A DNA stretch of 64,000 nucleotides, taken from Anaerolineaceae bacterium (GTDB taxonomy: Bacteria; Chloroflexota; Anaerolineae; Aggregatilineales; Phototrophicaceae). Made by a program: the position numbers and the translations under genes. Of this stretch, positions 44,377 to 57,186 are shown piece after piece. The stretch is taken from NCBI GenBank assembly GCA_028818375.1, contig JAPPOB010000010.1, forward strand, positions 124,001 to 188,000, written 5' to 3'. Within the stretch, counting starts at the first letter, position 1; each line of letters starts with the position of its first letter. The notes under the pieces are model-generated. The model had not been told where the DNA came from, did no database searches, and was given only the letters and a program-made list of their open reading frames with translations.

Positions 44377-44582
44377 GAAGGGCAAGCAGGCATGGTATAC
44401 AAAAAACGGGCCTGCCCTGTGCGTGATGGCGCCATGACGTTTTGGGCCAACACCAGATCGAATGGGCGCAGGATGGAGACGGGGAGTTCCTGACCTGGTC
44501 GGGAGCGAACCGGGGCCAAAAGCGCCCGCCCTGCGAATGCAGGTTCAAGGCAGCGCGCTCACACGGCCGGGTGGGCCCGTTC

Positions 44583-44605
44583 GGCGCTGACCTCAAGACA
44601 GCGCC
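44583..44605. terminator. Hairpin after the LCP gene
   Basis: GGCGCTG and CAGCGCC form a seven-base stem around nine bases, four bases beyond the LCP stop codon. There is no T run. Confidence 0.4.
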
Positions 44606-44608
44606 TGG

Positions 44609-45778
44609 CTAAACGCCGTAGCTGTTGCCGAACACGTTGGTCAGCAATTCACCCAGGCGGTCGCGATTTGGAATGAGGACCTGCGCGCCTTCCGGCGTCG
44701 TGTAATCGATGGCGTAGCGATCGTCAATGACACCCGTGTGGATCCTTTCGCCCGTGAGGTCCTTGAGGTAGAGCGCCAGTTGCAGGGCCTGTTCCAGGGA
44801 AAGGTTCGTGAAGAAACCATCCTGCAACGCTGCCCACAACCCGGGTGACTGAATGATTAATTCCGGCAGGTGAGCAGGGTCCAGCAGTTTGTCGCGAATG
44901 GCATACATGACCGCCTGTTGCCTTTCGGCACGCTGAAAGTCATTGTCGCCATGGCGCGTGCGGGCGTACTTCAACGCCGTTTCGCCATCCAGCATTTGCA
45001 GACCGGCCGGGATATAGAATGGGCTGTAGCCGAAATTCATGTCGGGATAAAAGGGATCCCGGATGCTCTCGGGGACGTCTATTTCTATGCCGCCTATGGC
45101 GTTCACCAGGTGAACAAAACTGTTAAAATCGACTGCGAGATAGTCGTGGACGCGCATGCCAAGGTTGTATTCCACGGTTTGCATGGCCAGCAAGGGTCCG
45201 GAACCTGGCTGTCTCAACTCGCCGATCAACATCGGCGTGTTGACGCGTTGCAAATGTTGGATTCCCGGCACTTCAACGTAAAGATCACGCGGGATGCTCA
45301 AAATGCCAAGACTGTCTGTACCGGGATCGATGCTGGCCAGAATCATCGTGTCAGTCCGGTAGGCAAGACCGGATTCGCCGGGGCGACGGTCAAGACCCAT
45401 CACCAGAACCGTAAAACGCGAGCTACCATTCCAGGGGACGCGTTCAAAGCTTCGGCCGTCACTCAGGATGACTTGTTCGGCGCTGCCGTCAGTGGCTCCG
45501 GCAAAGCCGTCGTCGCCACCGCTGCCAACCGCCTGGACGGCCATGGCCGTGGGCAGCACTTCCTGCGGCGCCCGCGTGACCCGCAGCAGCAGGGAGACAA
45601 CCATGCTGAATACGACCACCGTCCCCAGCAGGGCGACCGAGACCACTACCCAAGCCCACTCGAAGCTGCGCCGCGAACGCACGCGTCGGCGGCGAGCCCG
45701 TTCACGAACACTGGAACCGCGACCCTGGCGTGGCGCCCGCAGGGCCCCGGCATTTCGCAGGGAGCCGTGCTCGCTCAT
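44609..45778 (-). CDS. LytR-CpsA-Psr (LCP) family protein
   Basis: A 389-residue membrane protein that in other bacteria transfers glycopolymers to cell-wall material. A basic cytoplasmic N-terminus (RERARRRRVRSRRSFEW) precedes one membrane helix (VVVSVALLGTVVVFSMVVSL). The LCP domain has FTVLVMGLDRRPGESG, RTDTMILASIDP with the conserved Arg and Asp, and ILSIPRDLYVEVPG. The C-terminus contains the ALKYARTRHGDNDFQRAERQ helix. Presence of an LCP protein hints at wall-linked or surface glycopolymers. It has a good promoter and AGGAG at the start. Confidence 0.92.
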   Translation of the reverse strand: MSEHGSLRNAGALRAPRQGRGSSVRERARRRRVRSRRSFEWAWVVVSVALLGTVVVFSMVVSLLLRVTRAPQEVLPTAMAVQAVGSGGDDGFAGATDGSAEQVILSDGRSFERVPWNGSSRFTVLVMGLDRRPGESGLAYRTDTMILASIDPGTDSLGILSIPRDLYVEVPGIQHLQRVNTPMLIGELRQPGSGPLLAMQTVEYNLGMRVHDYLAVDFNSFVHLVNAIGGIEIDVPESIRDPFYPDMNFGYSPFYIPAGLQMLDGETALKYARTRHGDNDFQRAERQQAVMYAIRDKLLDPAHLPELIIQSPGLWAALQDGFFTNLSLEQALQLALYLKDLTGERIHTGVIDDRYAIDYTTPEGAQVLIPNRDRLGELLTNVFGNSYGV

Positions 45779-45813
45779 GCTCCTGGCAAGTTGATTTCTT
45801 TTCCGGAAGCAAG

Positions 45814-45842
45814 AGTATAGAACTACTGACGATATGCGTCAA
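45814..45842 (-). promoter_or_regulatory. Promoter of the LCP gene
   Basis: On the minus strand TTGACG and TATACT are separated by 17 bases; the -35 box lies inside the start of the divergent lipoate-ligase-like gene. Confidence 0.65.
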
Positions 45843-46634
45843 TGGCGTCTGATTCAGGGCGGCCCGGCCACCGGCGCGCGCAACATGGCAGTTGACGAGG
45901 CCTTGCTGGTTGAAATGCAGGGGAGTCCCGTTCTGCGCTTCTACAGCTGGAAGCCATACTGCCTTTCCCTGGGATACGGCCAACGCTGTTCTGTGGTGCA
46001 CAGGCAGGGTCTGGCCGACGGGGGCTATTCTTTGGTCCGCCGACCCAGCGGTGGCGGCGCCATCCTGCATGCGCAGGAAGTTACCTGGTGCCTGGTGTTG
46101 CCGGCCACTCATCCTCTGGCATCCGGGTCGATCAACGATGGCTACCGGCGCATCGCCGTCGTCATGCGTGAGGCCATGCAGTCACTGGGCATCGCAGCAT
46201 TGCTGCGCGAAGGGGATGTTTCGCGGCCTGCCCGGCCCGCCTGCTTTGAGACACCGGCCTGGCATGAACTGGTCGTCAGCCATCGCAAGTTACTGGGCTG
46301 CGCCCGGGTGCAACGACGACACGCCCTGTTGCAGCATGGTTCCCTGCCTCTGGCCGGCGACGTCGCTGCAATCTCCGCTGTGCTGGACTACCCGGATGCC
46401 CTGGCACGGGAGGAGGCAGTCCTGCGTCTGCGAAACCAGGCGATTACGCTTGCCGACGCTTCGCAGGGGGCGGCTGTTTCTGCGGGGCAGGTCGCCCAGG
46501 CGATCGTTGACGCCTTTCGCGCAAGCTACGATCTTGAATTCGTGGATTCGGGACTCACCGCAGCCGAAAATGAACGCGCACAGATCCTGGAAGAAGGCCG
46601 CTATGGCAACCCGGACTGGGTGTGTCGCCGCTGA
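45834..46634 (+). CDS. Lipoate-protein ligase A / octanoyltransferase family protein
   Basis: A 266-residue member of the biotin/lipoate ligase fold. It begins with the typical AxNMAVDEAL pattern (ARNMAVDEALL), has SLGYGQ, the acyl-adenylate site RRPSGGGAILH and the conserved Lys in HRKLLGCARVQRR. Such proteins attach octanoate or lipoate to carrier domains; ligase and transferase (LipM-like) roles are not separable here. The start ATG 45834 has no strong ribosome-binding sequence, and the gap to the divergent LCP gene is only 55 bases. Confidence 0.82.
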   Translation: MRQWRLIQGGPATGARNMAVDEALLVEMQGSPVLRFYSWKPYCLSLGYGQRCSVVHRQGLADGGYSLVRRPSGGGAILHAQEVTWCLVLPATHPLASGSINDGYRRIAVVMREAMQSLGIAALLREGDVSRPARPACFETPAWHELVVSHRKLLGCARVQRRHALLQHGSLPLAGDVAAISAVLDYPDALAREEAVLRLRNQAITLADASQGAAVSAGQVAQAIVDAFRASYDLEFVDSGLTAAENERAQILEEGRYGNPDWVCRR

Positions 46635-46667
46635 AAACCCGAATCCGGAAGGCGATCCGGCCCAGGG

Positions 46668-46704
46668 CTCCGGGGATGCCTGAAGAAACGCCGTAGCCCC
46701 GGAG
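46668..46704. terminator. Hairpin between convergent lipoate-ligase-like gene and ligA
   Basis: CTCCGGGG pairs perfectly with CCCCGGAG around a 21-base loop. It lies in the 88-base gap between converging genes. No T run follows on either strand, so termination strength is uncertain. Confidence 0.45.
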
Positions 46705-46722
46705 TTCGTCGATCCAGGTGAG

Positions 46723-50786
<4,064 letters not shown>

Positions 50787-50837
50787 GGCGATCCTGCTGA
50801 TGTCCGTACCCCAGTATAACTGATGAACAGAGACCGC

Positions 50838-50866
50838 TTGACAGTCCGTCGAGGCCAGGTTATCCT
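50838..50866 (+). promoter_or_regulatory. Promoter of the trp operon
   Basis: A consensus TTGACA is separated by 17 bases from TATCCT. Transcription would begin near 50873, at the start of the T-box leader. The 383-base gap between polX and trpE is occupied by this promoter and the leader. Confidence 0.8.
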
Positions 50867-50872
50867 GCCAGC

Positions 50873-51157
50873 AACCGGATAAACAGGTAAAGACAGCGAT
50901 CCGGAAGAGTAGGTACCGAAGCGGGCTTCAGAGAGCCGCCGGAAGCTGAAAGGGCGGTAGCAGCGCAGGTAGCGAATGGGCCGGGGAGTCGCCCCGACGA
51001 GGGCAGGGCCATTAGTCGGGGACGGAGAGCGCACCGTTATCATGGCGCAGGGTATCGGCAAACTGGCCCGTACCCATGAGTGCCTGCCGATGGCAGGAAC
51101 GAGGGTGGCACCGCGGGAATCCCTTCCCGTCCCTGGAGGACGAAGGGGTTCTTTTTT
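50873..51157 (+). ncRNA. T-box leader (tRNA-Trp-sensing, transcriptional) of the trp operon
   Basis: The T-box core AGGGTGGCACCGCGGG is at 51102-51117. Its TGGC bulge matches the GCCA end expected of tRNA-Trp with discriminator G. Stem I contains AGAGTA (50906-50911), the AGAGA bulge region and a GGAAGCTGAAAGGGCGG distal part; GAA followed by TGG at 50977-50979 is the proposed specifier codon. Stem III is CCTGCC/GGCAGG (51083-51097). The terminator is 51118-51150 (nine pairs, two-base bulge, four pairs, loop CTGGA), followed by six T. Uncharged tRNA-Trp should stabilise the antiterminator and switch the operon on. Confidence 0.93.
51118..51157 (+). terminator. T-box-controlled intrinsic terminator
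   Basis: AATCCCTTC pairs with GAAGGGGTT and GTCC with GGAC, followed by CTTTTTT. Its 5' arm overlaps the antiterminator partner of the T-box core, giving the two mutually exclusive states. Confidence 0.9.
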
Positions 51158-51169
51158 GTGGAGGTCACC

Positions 51170-52702
51170 ATGGTAACTGTCCAGGCGCCCGTTCAACCGG
51201 CAACCCGTCACGCGCCCACACTTCCTGCACGGAACGACATAGTCAAGCTCTTCAACCAGGGGGACCTGGTGCCGGTTCATCGCACGGTGCTGGCCGACCT
51301 GGAGACGCCGGTTTCCGTCTACATCAAGCTGGCGCGAGCCGGCAAGGTCTCCTTCATGCTGGAAAGCGTGGAAGGTGGCGAGCAGGTCGGCCGGTATTCC
51401 TTCCTCGGCGTCAATCCCAAGGGGCTGATCAAGGTCTGTGGCACGCGGGTCACACGCGAGCTTCACGGCGAGGTGACGGCACGTGAACTTGAGCCCGGTG
51501 AACATCCCCTGCAGGCCATCAAACATGAATTCGAACGCGTGCGGCCTGTGCGCCTGGAGGGACTGCCTCGCTTCGTCGGCGGAGCTGTGGGGTTCATCAG
51601 CTATGACGTGGTGCGCTGGTTTGAGGAGTTGCCCGCCACGGCGACCGAGGAACTGGACGTCCCCGACGCGGCCTTCATGCTGCCGGACACCCTGGTCATT
51701 TTCGATCACGTGCGCCACCGCCTTATTCTGTTGGCCAACGCCCATAACCGGGGCGATCCCGGGGCGGCGTGGGATGACGCCGACCGTCGCCTTGACGAAC
51801 TGGCGGCAATCCTGTATGAGCCCTTGCCGGTCGGCGATCTGCCGGCCGACCCACTCGCCGATGAATTTACGTCCAACATGAGCCGCGAGCGCTTTGAAGA
51901 CAATGTCCGCGCGGCGCGTGAATACATCGCCGCCGGCGATGCCTTTCAAATCGTGCTTTCGCAACGCTTTCAGCGCCGCAGCAAGGCGCAGCCCTTCACC
52001 ATTTACCGCGCCCTGCGTGCGCTGAATCCCTCACCCTACATGTTCTTCCTGCACTTTGGCGAGGGCCTGACCCTGATGGGCGCCTCGCCCGAAATGATGG
52101 TGCGCCTTGAGGACGACGTGGCTTACCTGCGACCCATCGCCGGTACGCGGCGGCGCGGCGACACGGATGAAGAGGACGAGGCCCTGGCCACCGAATTGCT
52201 GCAGGACCCCAAGGAACGCGCCGAACACGTCATGCTGGTGGACCTGGGGCGCAACGACCTCGGGCGTGTTTGCGATTACGGCACCGTGCGGGTGCCAGAC
52301 ATGATGTACATCGAACGCTATTCCCACGTGATGCACATCGTCAGTGAAGTCGTCGGCAAGTTGCGCAAGGGCATGGACGCCTTTGACCTTCTGGCGGCCA
52401 CCTTCCCGGCCGGCACGCTCAGTGGCGCGCCCAAGGTACGCGCCATGGAAATCATCGAGGAGCTGGAGGGAACTCGGCGGGGTCCTTACGGCGGCGCCGT
52501 CGGCTATTTCAGCTTTGACGGCTCCATGGATTCCTGCATCACCATCCGATCCCTGCTGATGCTGGATGACCAGTTGTACCTTCAGGCTGGCGCCGGCATC
52601 GTGGCGGACAGCGACCCGGCGACGGAGTATGTGGAAACGGTCAACAAGGCGCGCGCCGTGGCGGTGGCCGTCCGCCAGGCGGAGGAGGGCCTGACGTGGT
52701 GA
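51170..52702 (+). CDS. trpE: Anthranilate synthase component I
   Basis: Converts chorismate and ammonia to anthranilate with TrpG. The protein is 510 residues. The feedback site LLES-type motif is present as FMLESVEGGEQVGRYSFLG. The chorismate-binding domain shows LMGASPEMMVR, RPIAGTRRRGDT and GTLSGAPKVRAMEII. The start is ATG 51170, with GGAGGT six bases upstream just after the T-box terminator; frames that begin earlier run through the leader. TrpG follows after 28 bases. Confidence 0.97.
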   Translation: MVTVQAPVQPATRHAPTLPARNDIVKLFNQGDLVPVHRTVLADLETPVSVYIKLARAGKVSFMLESVEGGEQVGRYSFLGVNPKGLIKVCGTRVTRELHGEVTARELEPGEHPLQAIKHEFERVRPVRLEGLPRFVGGAVGFISYDVVRWFEELPATATEELDVPDAAFMLPDTLVIFDHVRHRLILLANAHNRGDPGAAWDDADRRLDELAAILYEPLPVGDLPADPLADEFTSNMSRERFEDNVRAAREYIAAGDAFQIVLSQRFQRRSKAQPFTIYRALRALNPSPYMFFLHFGEGLTLMGASPEMMVRLEDDVAYLRPIAGTRRRGDTDEEDEALATELLQDPKERAEHVMLVDLGRNDLGRVCDYGTVRVPDMMYIERYSHVMHIVSEVVGKLRKGMDAFDLLAATFPAGTLSGAPKVRAMEIIEELEGTRRGPYGGAVGYFSFDGSMDSCITIRSLLMLDDQLYLQAGAGIVADSDPATEYVETVNKARAVAVAVRQAEEGLTW

Positions 52703-52730
52703 GCGGCGTGCATTTGCCTGGAGGCGTGGC

Positions 52731-53300
52731 ATGATTCTGGTGATCGACAATTACGACAGCTTCACCTACAACCTGGTGCAGTTTCTGGGGGAACTGGGCG
52801 CGGACATCGAAGTCGCGCGCAACGACAAGATCTCACTGGAGGAGATTCGCTTACTGGGCCCTGAGCAAATCGTCATCTCGCCAGGGCCGGGCACACCGGA
52901 TGACGGTGGCATTTCCTTGCGGGTCATCGCCGAACTGGGCCCGGAGACGCCGATCCTGGGCGTGTGCCTGGGCAATCAGTGTATTGGTCAGGCCTGTGGC
53001 GGCGTCGTCAAACGCGCCGGTCGCCTGATGCATGGCAAGACGAGCATGATTTACCATAATGGCGATCCGCTTTTTGCCAATGTGGACAATCCGTTTGAGG
53101 CGACGCGTTACCATAGTCTGACTGTGGAACGGGGGACCTTGCCGCACGAACTGGAAATCATCGCCTGGACGGACCAGGACGAAATCATGGGCCTGCGCCA
53201 TCGTAAGCAGCCCCTGATTGGCGTTCAGTTTCATCCTGAAAGCATTCTGACCGCCGCCGGTCATCAGATCCTGCAGAATTTCCTCGACATGCGGGTGTGA
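52731..53300 (+). CDS. trpG: Anthranilate synthase component II (glutamine amidotransferase)
   Basis: Supplies ammonia to TrpE from glutamine. The 189-residue class I amidotransferase has YDSFTYNLVQ, the nucleophile in GVCLGNQCIGQ (usually GHQ, here GNQ), the anthranilate-synthase marker MHGKTSMIYHNG, and the catalytic GVQFHPESI. It could also serve para-aminobenzoate synthesis, as in some bacteria with one shared subunit. The start ATG 52731 follows GGAGGCGTGGC. Confidence 0.95.
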   Translation: MILVIDNYDSFTYNLVQFLGELGADIEVARNDKISLEEIRLLGPEQIVISPGPGTPDDGGISLRVIAELGPETPILGVCLGNQCIGQACGGVVKRAGRLMHGKTSMIYHNGDPLFANVDNPFEATRYHSLTVERGTLPHELEIIAWTDQDEIMGLRHRKQPLIGVQFHPESILTAAGHQILQNFLDMRV

Positions 53301-53335
53301 AGTCGGGCAGCGGGAAGACAGGAAGGGAAGGGCCA

Positions 53336-54367
53336 ATGGACATACTTCAGGCCATCGAGGGACTCGTTGCCGGCAGGGACCTGCAGGCCGACGAAGCCGA
53401 GGTCGTGATGAATCAGATCATGGCGGGTGAGGCCAGCGATGCCCAGATCGGTGGCTATCTGACGGCGCTGCGCATCAAGGGAGAGACCCGCGACGAAATT
53501 GTGGGGAGCGCGCGCGCCATGCGGGCGAACGCCACGCAAGTGCCGACCGGGCTTGGCGGCGCGGAGTTGCTGGATACCTGCGGCACAGGTGGCGATGGTT
53601 CGGGGACCTTTAACATCAGCACGACCGTCGCCTTTGTCGCGGCCGGCGCTGGCGTGAAGGTCGCCAAGCACGGCAACCGCGCGGCCAGCAGCCTGTCCGG
53701 CAGCGCTGACGTACTGGCTGCCCTGGGAGTCAATCTGGACCTGTCGCCGGAGCAGGTGGGTCACTGTATTGACGAGGTCGGCATCGGTTTCCTTTACGCC
53801 ATTCACTTGCACCCGGCCATGAAGCATGCCATCGGCCCGCGCCGCGAGTTGAAGCTGCGCACGATTTTCAACATCCTTGGACCGCTCACCAATCCTGCAG
53901 GAGCCAGGCGCCAGTTGATGGGAGTGTTCGCCCCGGAACTGACCGAAACGCTGGCAGAAGTGCTGGGCGCGCTGGGGGCTCTGTCTGCGATCGTGGTTAA
54001 CGGCGCCGGTGGCCTCGATGAACTTGGCACGACCGGGCCCAATCGGATCAGTCACTGGCGAGAAGGTCGCGTGACGACATACTCTCTGGATGCGGCGAAA
54101 TTCGGACTGGAGCGGACGGAACTGGCCCAGCTGAAGGGCGGTGACGCGTCGCACAATGCGGCCATTTTGCGTGCCGTGCTGGATGGCAGTGAACGCGGCC
54201 CCAAACGCGACATTGTCCTGCTCAACGCCGGCGCGGCCCTGCTGGCAGCCGGCAGCGTAGCGGACATGGGGCAGGGCATTGAGCTGGCGCGCGAGACGAT
54301 GGACAGCGGCGCGGCGCTGGCCAAACTCGACGCGCTCATCGCTGCCAGCCAGGCCTTCGCGGCATGA
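53336..54367 (+). CDS. trpD: Anthranilate phosphoribosyltransferase
   Basis: Joins anthranilate to PRPP. The 343-residue protein has the PRPP loop DTCGTGGDGSGTFNIST, KHGNRAASSLSGSADVLAAL and FNILGPLTNPA, all typical. ATG 53336 is preferred since GGAAGGGAAGGG lies directly upstream, whereas an in-frame upstream codon overlaps trpG. The end overlaps trpC by four bases (ATGA). Confidence 0.96.
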   Translation: MDILQAIEGLVAGRDLQADEAEVVMNQIMAGEASDAQIGGYLTALRIKGETRDEIVGSARAMRANATQVPTGLGGAELLDTCGTGGDGSGTFNISTTVAFVAAGAGVKVAKHGNRAASSLSGSADVLAALGVNLDLSPEQVGHCIDEVGIGFLYAIHLHPAMKHAIGPRRELKLRTIFNILGPLTNPAGARRQLMGVFAPELTETLAEVLGALGALSAIVVNGAGGLDELGTTGPNRISHWREGRVTTYSLDAAKFGLERTELAQLKGGDASHNAAILRAVLDGSERGPKRDIVLLNAGAALLAAGSVADMGQGIELARETMDSGAALAKLDALIAASQAFAA

Positions 54368-55182
54368 GCGCCACATTCGTGCGCACCGGCAGTGTGCTGG
54401 ACCGAATTCTGGAGCACAAGCTGGGCGAAGTTGACGAAGCCCGACGAGCGCGGCCCTTGCGGCAATTGCAGGACGCCTGCGAGAGCCAGGCTCCGGCGCG
54501 AAATTTCGCTGCGGCCCTCGAGCTGGATACAGTTGCCCTTGTCGCCGAGTGCAAGCAGGCTTCACCGAGCAAGGGCCGCCTTAGCGACGACTACGACCCC
54601 GCCAGACTGGCCAGGGCCTACGCCGCCAACGGCGCGGCCGCAATTTCCGTGCTTGCGGATGCCCACTTCTTTCAGGGCAGTCTGGACCATCTGGTGGAAG
54701 CGCGCGCCGCCGTGACCGTGCCGTTGCTCTGCAAGGAATTCGTGGTGGACCCCTGGCAAGTCCACGCCGCGCGGGCCAGCGGAGCCGACGCCGTCCTGCT
54801 GATCGTCGCCGCCCTGGGCGATACGCAAATGGCGGAACTGCATGACATGATCCTGGCGCTGGGAATGACGCCGCTGGTTGAGGTCCACAGCGAGGATGAG
54901 CTGGAGCGCGCCCTCAATGTTCGGCCCCGTGTCATCGGCGTCAACAACCGTGACCTGAAGACCTTTGAGGTGGACCTTCAGACCACGGCGCGTTTGGCCC
55001 GTCATGTGCCGCCAGGGACGACGTTGGTGGCCGAAAGCGGGATTGCAAATGCGCAGGACGTACAACACATGGGGGCGCTGGGCGCGCATGCCGTTTTGGT
55101 GGGCGAGACCCTGATGAAAGCGCCGGACCTGGCGGCCAGCGTTCGAAGCCTCAGTGGCATCAGGCGGGAGGCCGATTCATGA
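54364..55182 (+). CDS. trpC: Indole-3-glycerol-phosphate synthase
   Basis: Closes the indole ring. A TIM-barrel of 272 residues with VAECKQASPSKG (catalytic Lys), LADAHFFQGSLDHL, LLCKEFVVDPWQV, IGVNNRDLKTFEVD and LVAESGI. It is ATGA-linked to trpD upstream and to the B3/B4-domain gene downstream, so it is translated as part of a coupled run. Confidence 0.96.
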   Translation: MSATFVRTGSVLDRILEHKLGEVDEARRARPLRQLQDACESQAPARNFAAALELDTVALVAECKQASPSKGRLSDDYDPARLARAYAANGAAAISVLADAHFFQGSLDHLVEARAAVTVPLLCKEFVVDPWQVHAARASGADAVLLIVAALGDTQMAELHDMILALGMTPLVEVHSEDELERALNVRPRVIGVNNRDLKTFEVDLQTTARLARHVPPGTTLVAESGIANAQDVQHMGALGAHAVLVGETLMKAPDLAASVRSLSGIRREADS

Positions 55183-55880
55183 GTCTTTTTCAATACGATT
55201 CAGCGCTGCTCGAGCGCTATCCCGAGACCCGTGGCGCCATCATTCGCGTTACGGGCCTTCAGGGCGGCGCCAGCAGTCCGGACTTGCTGGAACTTTACGG
55301 GCAGGAACAGGCCGCCACGCTGGAACGAATCGGAGAGCGACCTCTGAGTGAACTGCCCACGATCGCTGCCTGGCGTCGCTGTTTCACCGGTTTTGGCGTT
55401 CGGCCCACGCAGTACCGTAGCGCCGTGGAGGCCCTGCTGCGGCGGCTGACAAAGCGGGGGGACATTCCTTCCATCAATCGCCTGGTTGACATCGGCAATC
55501 TGGTCAGCATTCGCCACGAAATGCCCGTCGCCGTATTTGACACGCGCGAACTGGCCCCGCCCGTTTCCGTGCGTTTTGCCGAGGGTCACGAACGCTTTAC
55601 GGGCCTTGGAGAGCAGGAGGCGCAACAACCGGCGCCTGGTGAGGTCATTTTCGCCGACACGACCGACCTGGTGGTCGCGCGGCGCTGGTGCTGGCGACAG
55701 AGCGCGGAAAGCGCGGCCCAGGCCGACACGACGGAAGCCCTGGTGACCTGTGAGGCCCAGCACGCCGATAGCGCCGGCTCGGTCGAACGGGCGTTGGAGG
55801 ACGTGACTGAACTTTTGTCACGATTTGCCGGTGGCGAGGCCAGGTCGGCGATTCTGGATGTCGGGAACCCGGTGCTGTGA
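55179..55880 (+). CDS. B3/B4 tRNA-editing-domain protein inside the trp operon
   Basis: A 233-residue protein consisting essentially of a B3/B4 domain, the module that in the PheRS beta subunit hydrolyses mischarged tRNA-Phe. Recognisable parts are FGVRPTQYRSAVEALLRRL, INRLVDIGNLVSIRHEMPV and GEVIFADTTDLVVARRW. Free-standing proteins of this type are widespread and their substrates are mostly unknown. It is locked into the operon by four-base overlaps with trpC and trpF, so it is expressed under the tryptophan T-box. A link to aminoacyl-tRNA or amino-acid quality control is an inference. Confidence 0.82.
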   Translation: MSLFQYDSALLERYPETRGAIIRVTGLQGGASSPDLLELYGQEQAATLERIGERPLSELPTIAAWRRCFTGFGVRPTQYRSAVEALLRRLTKRGDIPSINRLVDIGNLVSIRHEMPVAVFDTRELAPPVSVRFAEGHERFTGLGEQEAQQPAPGEVIFADTTDLVVARRWCWRQSAESAAQADTTEALVTCEAQHADSAGSVERALEDVTELLSRFAGGEARSAILDVGNPVL

Positions 55881-56551
55881 GCCTCGACACACGAGTCAAG
55901 ATTTGCGGCGTGACCACAGCAGGGGATGCTCTGGCGGCGGCCCGCGCCGGCGCCGACATGCTGGGCCTGAATTTCTACCCGCCAAGTCCGCGTTGTCTCA
56001 CTTCGAAACGTGCGCAGGAGATTGTCAATCGCCTGCGCGGCGAGTTGGGTGATCGTAGTCCAGCATTGATCGGGGTTTTCGTCAACGAGGATGCGTCGCG
56101 AATTGCCGACATTTGTGAAGAACTGGGGTTGGACGCAGCCCAGCTTAGCGGCGACGAAGCGCCGGGAGCGTTACGCGCGCCGTTATTGCGGCAGGTCCCC
56201 GCCTTCAAGTCCCTGCGACCCAAAAGCGCCGGCGCCGCCCAAAGGGACGCGCAGGTCTACGTTTTGGGAGCGCGCGCAAACGAACATTTGCCATCCCTGC
56301 TGCTGGACGCCTGGCACCCCGACCTCTATGGCGGCAGCGGTGAGCAGACCCCTGACGACGTGGCCCGCGCCGTCCTGGCGATGGTTCCCCGGCTCATGCT
56401 TGCCGGCGGTCTGAACCCGGAAAACGTAGCGGAACGCGTCTGTTCCCTGCGTCCCTGGGGCGTGGACGTGGCCAGCGGAGTCGAGAGCGCACCCGGTGTC
56501 AAGGACGCCGGCGTGATGCGCGCCTTTGTTGCCGCGGCGAAGGGTCAGTAA
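55877..56551 (+). CDS. trpF: Phosphoribosylanthranilate isomerase
   Basis: Isomerises phosphoribosylanthranilate to CdRP. The 224-residue TIM barrel begins with TRVKICGVTTAGDALAAARA (catalytic Cys) and ends with GVDVASGVESAPGVKD, both diagnostic, with LAGGLNPENV between. The start is GTG 55877, overlapping the B3/B4 gene by four bases. The stop overlaps the next Nudix gene by one base. Confidence 0.95.
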   Translation: MSLDTRVKICGVTTAGDALAAARAGADMLGLNFYPPSPRCLTSKRAQEIVNRLRGELGDRSPALIGVFVNEDASRIADICEELGLDAAQLSGDEAPGALRAPLLRQVPAFKSLRPKSAGAAQRDAQVYVLGARANEHLPSLLLDAWHPDLYGGSGEQTPDDVARAVLAMVPRLMLAGGLNPENVAERVCSLRPWGVDVASGVESAPGVKDAGVMRAFVAAAKGQ

Positions 56552-57186
56552 TGCAGGAAATCCTCGACATCTATGCCGAACGGGGCCGCCACATCGGCGT
56601 GAAGGAACGCGGGGAAGTCCACCGCGATGGTGACTGGCACCGCGTGTTTCACTGCTGGGTAGTGCGGCGCGATGCGGATTGCAGGGACCGGGTGCTCTTT
56701 CAGCGGCGTGGCGCGCACAAGGCGATTTTCCCGCTTCACCTGGCGGTTACGGTGGGCGGCCATTACAGCGTCGGCGAGACTCCCGAGGATGGTTTGCGTG
56801 AGATGCGGGAAGAACTGGGCTTCGCGCCGCCTTTTGCGGCACTGGTCCCCTGCGGCGAACAGCGCATTGTGGCGCGCTGGAACGGTCTCATCGATCACGA
56901 AATTGCCGACACATTTCTGTACGTCAGCGAGCGCCCGCTGACCTGTTTCCTGGTGATGAAACCGGAAGTTGCCGACCTGGTCGCGGTCCCGGTGAACGAG
57001 GGACTTGAATTGTTTGCTGGCAGGCGTAAGAACCTTGTGGCGGAGACTCCCTCAGGCCCCTGCGTCGTGGCGCTGAAAGACTTTGTACCGCACCATGAAA
57101 CGATGTTCACCAATGCCTTGCTGCTCGCCCGGCAGGTCTTGAATGGGGAACGAAATGTGAACGAACAACTGGAATGGCGACCATGA
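56551..57186 (+). CDS. Nudix hydrolase inside the trp operon
   Basis: A 211-residue Nudix-fold protein. The Nudix box is [20 protein letters not shown] with the catalytic REMREE, though only six residues lie between the first Glu and Arg-Glu instead of seven. This spacing occurs in isopentenyl-diphosphate-isomerase-like and related Nudix subfamilies. The N-terminal [20 protein letters not shown] and HRVFHCWVV support this subgroup. The substrate is unknown. It overlaps trpF by one base and the proposed trpB start by four bases. Confidence 0.85.
   Translation: MQEILDIYAERGRHIGVKERGEVHRDGDWHRVFHCWVVRRDADCRDRVLFQRRGAHKAIFPLHLAVTVGGHYSVGETPEDGLREMREELGFAPPFAALVPCGEQRIVARWNGLIDHEIADTFLYVSERPLTCFLVMKPEVADLVAVPVNEGLELFAGRRKNLVAETPSGPCVVALKDFVPHHETMFTNALLLARQVLNGERNVNEQLEWRP

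Noticed and set aside
44357..44596. 79-codon and 61-codon minus-strand frames in the aquaporin-LCP gap
   Set aside because: They run across the aquaporin promoter and lack start signals; no protein family resemblance.
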